A DNA stretch of 37,470 bases from the NCBI GenBank assembly GCA_017541035.1, contig JAFXZW010000077.1, positions 1 through 37,470 on the forward strand, written 5' to 3'. Positions 31,393-37,470 of the stretch are shown here, piece by piece (positions within the stretch are counted from its first letter, which is position 1; each line of letters starts with the position of its first letter). The notes beneath the pieces are model-generated. The model worked only from the letters and a program-made list of their open reading frames with translations. It did no database searches and was not told the DNA's origin. A program made the translations under genes and the position numbers. The stretch comes from Eubacterium sp. (GTDB lineage: Bacteria > Bacillota > Clostridia > Lachnospirales > Lachnospiraceae).

Positions 31393-34300
31393 CTATGCTC
31401 CTCTTTTTTTCTTATTCCTGTCACGTATATACTCACTCAACTCATCCAGTGTGATGGTCATAACCATTTCACCGGATTCTTCCATTTGCTCATCGAGACT
31501 CATATTCGAATACTCTTCTGCAGCCTCAGCGAGCAATTCGGCAAAGAGGAAGGGAGTATGTTCGAAGTCATCTTCGTCATCGAAGTCATCATCTAAATCA
31601 TCCAGATCGTCCAACATCTCATCGTCAAAGCCATCGTCCAGATTATCATCAAAATCTGTATCCATACCTTCTTCCTCTTCCAGATCCGCGTCAAAATCAT
31701 CGTCCAGGTCGGCGTCGAACTCATCGTCCAGATCCGCATCCTCTTCCAGGTCTGCATCGAATTCGTCATCCAGGTCCGCATCCTCTTCCAGGTCCGCATC
31801 GAATTCGTCGTCCAGGTTCGCATCTTCTTCCAGGTCGGCGTCGAATTCGTCATCCAGATCCGCATCCTCTTCCAGGTCTGCATCGAATTCGTCATCCAGG
31901 TCCGCATCCTCTTCCAGGTCCGCATCGAATTCGTCGTCCAGATCCGCATCCTCTTCCAGGTCGGAATCGAACTCATCATCCATGTCCACATCGAATTCGT
32001 CATCCAAGTCTGCATCGAATTCGTCATCCAGGTCCGCATCCTCTTCCAGGTCGGAATCGAACTCATCATCCATGTCCACATCGAATTCGTCATCCAGGTC
32101 TGCATCGAATTCGTCGTCCAGATCCGCATCCTCTTCCAGGTCGGCGTCGAATTCGTCGTCCAGGTCGGCATCCTCTTCCAGATCCACATCGAATTCGTCG
32201 TCCAGGTCGGCGTCGAACTCATCGTCGAGGTTCGCATCGAATTCATTGTCCGAATCTGAAGTCGTATCCATTTCGGATTCCGAGTAGAAATCTTCCCCGT
32301 AACGCAGATCCGATTCTTCTGAAGCGACTGCACTGTCATCACCGAAATCATTTTCCTGCATATACGGCGTTCCATTGCCCGGTCTTTGTTCAGATCCGTA
32401 AGCGGCACCCGATGCATAAGCTATCTGACCATCCATATTTCTGTTTATGGATGAAGGCTCTGCCGCACGAACATCATTTCCCGGATCTCCGTATGCTAAA
32501 GCTCCTCCGGCAAGTCCTGCTCCGACGGATATCCATCTCAACTTCTCCAGCAGCTCCTGCTCCAGCTCCTGACGTATACTGGCCCGCAGCTGATCAAGTC
32601 TGGCATCCAGCTCTTCTGCAGAATAAACCGGCTGACCATAGGAAACCTGATTCTCTTCAGCCCTGTATTCATTTGCGGAAACCTCTGTCAGATTGAGGCT
32701 TCCGTACTGAGTGCCTGACATGCCGGAATCATACGGGATATTCTGCTGCATCTCCGGCTCGTCTGCCTCGTAATCATCCTCAGCAGCATCCACTTCCTGC
32801 AGATTGATACTGCCATAGGACTGTGTATTGCCGGATAACGCGTCTTCGTCGACTTCCGAAAAACTGATTCCTCCGAATCTTCCTGTAGCCAGTTCATACT
32901 CACGACGGTTCACCGTCTCTTCTGCAGCGATCATCCTGTCTACCGCTCCGATCCGACCTTCGGATACCGGCTCCTCATTTTCGATATTCATGTCAGAGGA
33001 GATTTCCGTAAAGCTGATGGAGGAAGGTTTTTTCTCCTCGATTCCCGGATGTTCCGCTTCATATTCGATACGTTCGTCATAGTTCGTATCATGAGCAGCC
33101 CGGCTGCTTTCTACAAAGTCTTCCCAGGCCCCTTCCCCTTCCGCTCCGGAGAAGTAGACGCTCTCGAAATCCATATTTTCAAACATACTGACAAAAAGAT
33201 CCGGAACGTCAATATGGAAGGAGGAACGTGAGGATGGACTCATGATGGCAAAAGCCTGACCGCGTTTTGCATTCAGAATGTCATCCTGCTCCTGCTCGTT
33301 AATACCACCGGCCTTTTCATAAAGCTTGCAAAGGTCATCCATATCATTCGGAGCAAGTCCGAATACGAAGCTGTACTGGCAGGCATTAATGATTGCCGTT
33401 GACTTCCTGGCGATCTCTTCACTTCCCACAAAGTCCTTGATATTCTGGGTAATAACGATCTGCATACCGTTATACTTACGGATACGCTTTGCCAGCTGGA
33501 ACATGAAGTCCAGAGCCACCGGGAATTTGGTATCGATGAATACATGGGCCTCATCGATTACAACAACGATCTTCCGCTTCAGATTGTACCTGATGTTATA
33601 ATCACGGTTTTTGATGATCTCATTATCGATATACTTCAGCACCAGAAGCATCTGGGCATTCGCAATGGTGGTATTTCTGTTTGCCAGCAGGGACTGGAAG
33701 TTAAATACCGAGAAATTCTCTTCGGTCGTAATGGTCGAAGGACCATTCCAGATATTTGCGTTTCGTCCTCCGGTAGAGAACTTGGAAATGTAATTCACAA
33801 GAGAACGAAGCAGCTGACGCAGATACTCGTTGTTCGTACGTTCAAATTCGGACAGAACCACATCATACAGGTCATCAAAAATGGGATAATCCTCCGCATG
33901 CAGGGTTGACAGATCCGTTTCCGCCGTAATGCCGAAGTTCAGATACACACGTTCAACCAGTGAATTCAGGTATTCCAGCGCATCCTTGTCTATATCGGGA
34001 AGAATCTGTCTGAAGAATTCTTCCAGGAACTGTAAATGTGTGGAGAAGCTTCCGGCCGGGCCTCCACCACCCTCCCCTGCCTCGTCATCATCAAGTGCAG
34101 TAATGATGTGGAAGGGATTCAGACGTCCATAGGTTGCATTTCCGACATTGATGATCTTACCATGCAGATTATGTGCAAGCTCCGAGTACTCATTCTCCGG
34201 GTCAAGTATGAAGATCTTGGCATCCTCGGAGGCCAGATTCAGAAGCAGCGATTTCGTGGTATAGGATTTACCGGAACCGGACTTACCCACGATAACCATA

Positions 34301-36126
34301 TTCGAATTGACACGTTCCGCATCACGACGGAAGAAATTGATAAATACCGGGATTCCATCCGAAGATCCCAGCTTGACACCGCCCTGGTCGGAAATATGAG
34401 CGAAGATCCAGGGATACATTCCAGCAATGGTATTGGAAGGAATGCCCCGGGACTCCTTCGTCATGGGATCATAGGCTGATATCTGGGAGCCGATAAAGCT
34501 CTGAATCTGCATGAAGTCCATTCCGGAGAGCTTCATTCCGGCTTCCGACCAGCTGTGGCGAACACTCTTCTTCATTTCAGGAATAAAGGGAACAAGTGTT
34601 TCGGCTTTTTCACCCAGAACCGGATCATCCTTTGTCTGAATCGCATCATATGCCGTAACATAAACATTTACGGAAAGAAGCGTCTCATTTTCCTGCTGAA
34701 GGGTGACCAGAAGCGAAGACAGAGTCTCGATATGTGCCTGCAGTTCCAGTCTCTTGGAATCAATGCCCGTATTGACATATCGTCCGCGCAGTTCCGCCAG
34801 AGACCGGTCAATGGCCCGGATGGCTTTTGCCACATCCATGGGCTGACATTTCACAACCACCTTTGTTCCCGGGAAGGACATGACTCCTGCGAGCCATGCA
34901 TCTCCGACAATGGCCGGATAGCTGATAACCCGGAGATTGTGGCTGATCATATTATTCACGATGGTCTTACGAGGTGTAAATCTCACCTTTTCAGGCATCG
35001 CCCACTCAAACCAGTGCTCGGGATCAATCCTGTTGATCTGCTTTTCATCAAAGTCAAGGGAATTCGAATACTTCAGGAATAACGCCAATCCCTTGCTATC
35101 CAGTCTGCGCGCCGGAAGCTCACCCTGTTCCAGGATATCCAGTGTCTGGCTGATGGCGGAATTCAGCTTATTTCTGTTTCTGTCGAATAGTACGAGATAG
35201 AAGAAGGATTCAATAACCTTATTCTCTGTGCAGAGATCCTCGATCTCATTAATCCGCACATATTCAACCTCTACTCTTGCCTTCAGCTCTTCCTCGGAAA
35301 TCAGTCCGCTTTCGTATGATTTTTTCAGATTATCAAGTTTGTTATATTCCGCTGTCAGATAACTGTCATAAACAATGGGGCGCTGGATTTTAACGATATT
35401 AACACCAAATTCTCCGGCCATGCTCCGGAGAATCCTCCCGAAACAAGCCTCAATGGAATTGTTTCGGCGGTGTTGTGAAAAGAAACGGAACTCAACAGGG
35501 TCAATCTCAACGACCGCACCCACGTATTGTCCTGCATACTCAATAAAATTATCCTTGATGCCGGTAAATGGCATCAGTCCACTGATATCCTCGTGCTTGG
35601 AATTCTCTTCCTTTCCTGAGGACTTCTTTTTCTTTTTTTCGGCAGACCGCTGGGCCCTGGCCTTCCAAACCTCGTCCTGTTCCTCCTTCGTCGATTTCTT
35701 GTCCTTCAGGATCTTATTCTCGGCTTTTATGATCTCCTTAAGTCTTTTCTTTTCTTCCTTCGGATCAAGCTCAACCTCTTCTTCAGCGCCCTCTTCATCA
35801 TAGAATTCATCTACAATTTCCTGCAGATTTCCTTTCGACATACGCTCCAGTTCCTTGTCGTTATATACACGGGCAAGGCGCTTCGGAAAAGCATTATACC
35901 GGAGCATATGCCAGAAGAAGATATAAAGCGGCTCATCATTGACACGGACGAGCAGCATACCGAAAATACTGATCACAATGATCGTGATCGCCCAGCGGGC
36001 CGGCAGCGACGATACCGCGCAGAGCGCAGCTATCCCAAGGCCTACCAAAGCAACGATAATATCGGCAAAGGTAATGCCCTTAAACAGCTCGATCTTAACT
36101 TTTGTTTTTCCAGGTATCAGTCGCAT
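31393..36126 (-). CDS. VirB4-like ATPase with fused PrgI-like membrane segment and acidic repeat tail
   Basis: The 1577-residue protein begins with a PrgI/VirB3-like part: two helices (about 18-38 and 43-62) and RYNAFPKRL. A charged linker (95-175) leads to a VirB4/TraC-like ATPase (180-980): Walker A VGKSGSGKSYT near 610-620 and Walker B VVVIDEAHVF near 853-862. In type IV secretion such ATPases power pilus assembly or DNA/protein transfer. Residues 1000-1150 carry four copies of a (S/N)hxEh-type motif (SISFTEI, GISFSEV, SINLQEV, SLNLTEV). A hydrophobic stretch near 1195 is followed by a Asp/Glu repeat tail (1292-1508) and a conserved-looking end (FAELLAEAAEEYSNMS to RNKKKRGA). AAGGG precedes the ATG, 14 bases after the upstream stop. 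No relaxase or coupling protein is visible, so conjugation is not shown. Confidence 0.85.
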   Translation of the reverse strand: MRLIPGKTKVKIELFKGITFADIIVALVGLGIAALCAVSSLPARWAITIIVISIFGMLLVRVNDEPLYIFFWHMLRYNAFPKRLARVYNDKELERMSKGNLQEIVDEFYDEEGAEEEVELDPKEEKKRLKEIIKAENKILKDKKSTKEEQDEVWKARAQRSAEKKKKKSSGKEENSKHEDISGLMPFTGIKDNFIEYAGQYVGAVVEIDPVEFRFFSQHRRNNSIEACFGRILRSMAGEFGVNIVKIQRPIVYDSYLTAEYNKLDNLKKSYESGLISEEELKARVEVEYVRINEIEDLCTENKVIESFFYLVLFDRNRNKLNSAISQTLDILEQGELPARRLDSKGLALFLKYSNSLDFDEKQINRIDPEHWFEWAMPEKVRFTPRKTIVNNMISHNLRVISYPAIVGDAWLAGVMSFPGTKVVVKCQPMDVAKAIRAIDRSLAELRGRYVNTGIDSKRLELQAHIETLSSLLVTLQQENETLLSVNVYVTAYDAIQTKDDPVLGEKAETLVPFIPEMKKSVRHSWSEAGMKLSGMDFMQIQSFIGSQISAYDPMTKESRGIPSNTIAGMYPWIFAHISDQGGVKLGSSDGIPVFINFFRRDAERVNSNMVIVGKSGSGKSYTTKSLLLNLASEDAKIFILDPENEYSELAHNLHGKIINVGNATYGRLNPFHIITALDDDEAGEGGGGPAGSFSTHLQFLEEFFRQILPDIDKDALEYLNSLVERVYLNFGITAETDLSTLHAEDYPIFDDLYDVVLSEFERTNNEYLRQLLRSLVNYISKFSTGGRNANIWNGPSTITTEENFSVFNFQSLLANRNTTIANAQMLLVLKYIDNEIIKNRDYNIRYNLKRKIVVVIDEAHVFIDTKFPVALDFMFQLAKRIRKYNGMQIVITQNIKDFVGSEEIARKSTAIINACQYSFVFGLAPNDMDDLCKLYEKAGGINEQEQDDILNAKRGQAFAIMSPSSRSSFHIDVPDLFVSMFENMDFESVYFSGAEGEGAWEDFVESSRAAHDTNYDERIEYEAEHPGIEEKKPSSISFTEISSDMNIENEEPVSEGRIGAVDRMIAAEETVNRREYELATGRFGGISFSEVDEDALSGNTQSYGSINLQEVDAAEDDYEADEPEMQQNIPYDSGMSGTQYGSLNLTEVSANEYRAEENQVSYGQPVYSAEELDARLDQLRASIRQELEQELLEKLRWISVGAGLAGGALAYGDPGNDVRAAEPSSINRNMDGQIAYASGAAYGSEQRPGNGTPYMQENDFGDDSAVASEESDLRYGEDFYSESEMDTTSDSDNEFDANLDDEFDADLDDEFDVDLEEDADLDDEFDADLEEDADLDDEFDADLDDEFDVDMDDEFDSDLEEDADLDDEFDADLDDEFDVDMDDEFDSDLEEDADLDDEFDADLEEDADLDDEFDADLEEDADLDDEFDADLEEDANLDDEFDADLEEDADLDDEFDADLEEDADLDDEFDADLDDDFDADLEEEEGMDTDFDDNLDDGFDDEMLDDLDDLDDDFDDEDDFEHTPFLFAELLAEAAEEYSNMSLDEQMEESGEMVMTITLDELSEYIRDRNKKKRGA
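31640..32260. repeat. Tandem repeats encoding the acidic tail
   Basis: The coding strand repeats 24-base (DxDLDDEF) and 18-base (DxDLEE) units, with gaattcgtc recurring in the plus strand. About sixteen DDEF-type and ten DLEE-type units are present. Two 90-base blocks (31951-32040 and 32041-32130) are identical except for three bases, showing recent expansion. Confidence 0.95.
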
Positions 36127-36140
36127 GTGTCAACCCTTCA

Positions 36141-37466
36141 CTACTTTTTTCTCTGGTTTGTCGGATCACCCTTGTTGGCGTTATTCTGCTGCAGTGTGTT
36201 CAGAATTCCGGCATTATTGAACATATTATTGCCTGACTGACTGTTTGTTGAATTAACAGGATTCGTATTCACAGTCTGATTCACCGGCTGACCATGATCC
36301 ATAACCGGATTCTGGTTATTCAGTCCTGTCAGATTGCCTGTATTACCACCGGTATTGATCCCGGAGTTTGTATTTGTACCGGTCGGATTTGTATTGCCCT
36401 GTACACCACCGACGCTGCCGGTATTACTTCCCGAATTCCGATTTATACTTTGGTTATTGGGAATATTTACAGGACCCTGTAAGCCCGGATTGCTTCTCTG
36501 TGTGTTTCTTTGCGCCCCGGAAATATTTCTCTGGGTGCCGGTAGTATTGACCCGGGTACCGGTAGTATTTCTCTGGGTACCCGGAATAGCACCGGCTGCG
36601 TTATTGGCCCGGTTCTGGTTCTGCGGAATACCTCCGCGAGCCGATCCGGTTGCGCTGCCGCGATTAGCCATCCCCTGGTTACGATTGGCAACGCCGCCTG
36701 TGCGATTCACTGCTCCGCCCGCATTATTTGCCGTTTGCGGATTTGCATTTGCACCCTGGCTTTGGTTGTTTACACCGTTATTTCCACCCAGATTGTTCGC
36801 CATTTGCTGCTGCGGTCCTGCGGGATTCTGATTATTCTGATTATTTGGAAGATTTTGATTCTGATTGTTCGGAAGATCATTATTCCGGTCATCGCCCCCG
36901 GCTTCGCCCTGCTGGTCATCATTCTGTCCGCCATCAGCGTCAAAATTGTTGTCCTGCATATCTCCGGCATCTGCAAAATCATTTCTCTGGTTCTGCGGGA
37001 GTCCTGCATCATCGCCATTATTATTGCCAGCATTTCCGATTATGTTGCCGCCAAAATCATTTCCTTCCTGACCGGGTTCGAAAGGGTTATTATTATCCCC
37101 ATCATCACCCTGCCCCTGGTGTCTCTGGTTTCCGGGAAGATCTCCCCCGGCTCCTGCTCCACCACCGAGACCGCCGCCTCCTCCGAGGCCGCCGCCTCCG
37201 GGACCACCCTGGCCGCCTCCTCTGTGACCGCCGCCTCCGGGACCGCCCTGACCGCCGCCTCCGGGACCGCCCTGGCCGCCACCCCCGTGGCCGCCCTGGC
37301 CGCCGTTATTATTCTGAAGCATCTGATTGGTGGGCAGCTCATGAGCCATCTCTCGTCCCGTACGTTCAGCATCCTTTTTATCCTCAGCATAATCAACTTC
37401 AGCAAGCTTCTTAGCCTGGCTTAAAGAATGGCCGCCTTTCTTCATATGATCATAAGCATATTGCAT
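36141..37466 (-). CDS. Gly/Asn/Gln-rich low-complexity protein, start unresolved at window edge
   Basis: At least 441 residues are visible. The first 50 (HSLSQAKKLAEVDYAEDKK) are an ordinary charged helix. About 52-105 is Gly-rich with repeated GQGGPGGGG units. The remainder is dominated by Asn, Gln, Gly, Thr and Ser, e.g. NNQNQNLPNNQNNQN, ending in NANKGDPTNQRKK. The first ATG lies four bases from the window end and the frame is open to the edge, so the real start may be outside. There is no clear signal peptide. It precedes the VirB4-like gene by 14 bases and is probably co-transcribed. Such proteins can scaffold assemblies or bind partners, but no known domain is seen. Confidence 0.7.
   Translation of the reverse strand: MQYAYDHMKKGGHSLSQAKKLAEVDYAEDKKDAERTGREMAHELPTNQMLQNNNGGQGGHGGGGQGGPGGGGQGGPGGGGHRGGGQGGPGGGGLGGGGGLGGGAGAGGDLPGNQRHQGQGDDGDNNNPFEPGQEGNDFGGNIIGNAGNNNGDDAGLPQNQRNDFADAGDMQDNNFDADGGQNDDQQGEAGGDDRNNDLPNNQNQNLPNNQNNQNPAGPQQQMANNLGGNNGVNNQSQGANANPQTANNAGGAVNRTGGVANRNQGMANRGSATGSARGGIPQNQNRANNAAGAIPGTQRNTTGTRVNTTGTQRNISGAQRNTQRSNPGLQGPVNIPNNQSINRNSGSNTGSVGGVQGNTNPTGTNTNSGINTGGNTGNLTGLNNQNPVMDHGQPVNQTVNTNPVNSTNSQSGNNMFNNAGILNTLQQNNANKGDPTNQRKK
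37150..37310. repeat. Gly-rich tandem coding repeats
   Basis: Units of about 24 bases built from ccgccgcctccgggaccgcc encode GQGGPGGGG in tandem within the low-complexity gene. The G+C content here is far above that of the flanking Asn-rich coding sequence. Confidence 0.8.
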
Positions 37467-37470
37467 ACGC

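Noticed and set aside
31640-32260. CRISPR-like array of regularly spaced repeats
   Set aside because: The spacers are as repetitive as the repeats and the frame is continuous in the VirB4-like gene, so it is a coding tandem repeat.
31250-32287. A Ser-rich 345-codon frame on the plus strand
   Set aside because: It is the antisense reading of the acidic repeat tail (SRSASNSS units) and has no ribosome site.
28429-37466. Integrative conjugative element
   Set aside because: Apart from the VirB4-like ATPase, no relaxase, coupling protein, integrase or attachment site is visible, so calling it a mobile element is not supported within this window.

Overview
The window looks like chromosomal DNA from an anaerobic Firmicute, most likely a Lachnospiraceae-type Clostridium relative. 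The reasons are strong AGGAGG-type ribosome sites, moderate G+C, compact operons, a DUF6765-type protein next to a DUF308 membrane protein, clostridial ABC exporters, and a purine gene pair with FdhD. No rRNA, tRNA, CRISPR array, integrase or transposase gene was seen. No gene-free stretch exceeds about 300 bases.

Layout. 1-3573: an acyl carrier protein gene (minus) diverges from an acyl-CoA/acyl-AMP ligase and a FabF-type ketosynthase (plus), which looks like an acyl-activation and elongation module. 3779-13630: a long minus-strand run, in transcription order htrA-like protease, tgt, yajC, lipoprotein, membrane protein, L-lactate dehydrogenase, exodeoxyribonuclease III, then a Gld-type ABC ATPase and a fused permease/GldG protein. 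13897-16787 (plus): a three-gene ABC exporter (ATPase and two permeases). 17028-22622 (minus): a SulP anion transporter, purB, fdhD and purA; the last two steps of AMP synthesis flank a formate dehydrogenase maturation gene. 22834-24988 (plus): three genes encoding a small membrane protein, a DUF6765-like protein and a DUF308-like protein. 25134-28295 (minus): a membrane-anchored alpha/beta hydrolase followed by a GH43 glycosidase.

28429-37466 (minus) is the most unusual part. It is a compact operon encoding, in transcription order: a Gly/Asn/Gln-rich low-complexity protein cut by the window edge; a 1577-residue VirB4-like ATPase with a fused PrgI/VirB3-like membrane segment and a long acidic repeat tail; a STAS anti-anti-sigma-type protein; an unrecognised protein with a Lys/Glu-rich tail; an RsbW/SpoIIAB-type serine kinase; and an Asn/Gln-rich coiled-coil protein. 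No sigma factor, PP2C phosphatase, relaxase or coupling protein is visible. My reading is a secretion- or conjugation-like ATPase machine coupled to a partner-switching pair and prion-like low-complexity proteins. This is a hypothesis drawn from gene order.

The intergenic regions also carry structure. There is a perfect 31-bp palindrome inside a candidate dispersed repeat family (near 1-50, 3590-3720 and 16897-16975), a widespread-type repeat at 6661-6786, several strong sigma-A promoters, and a hairpin placed exactly at the predicted 5' end of the purA transcript.
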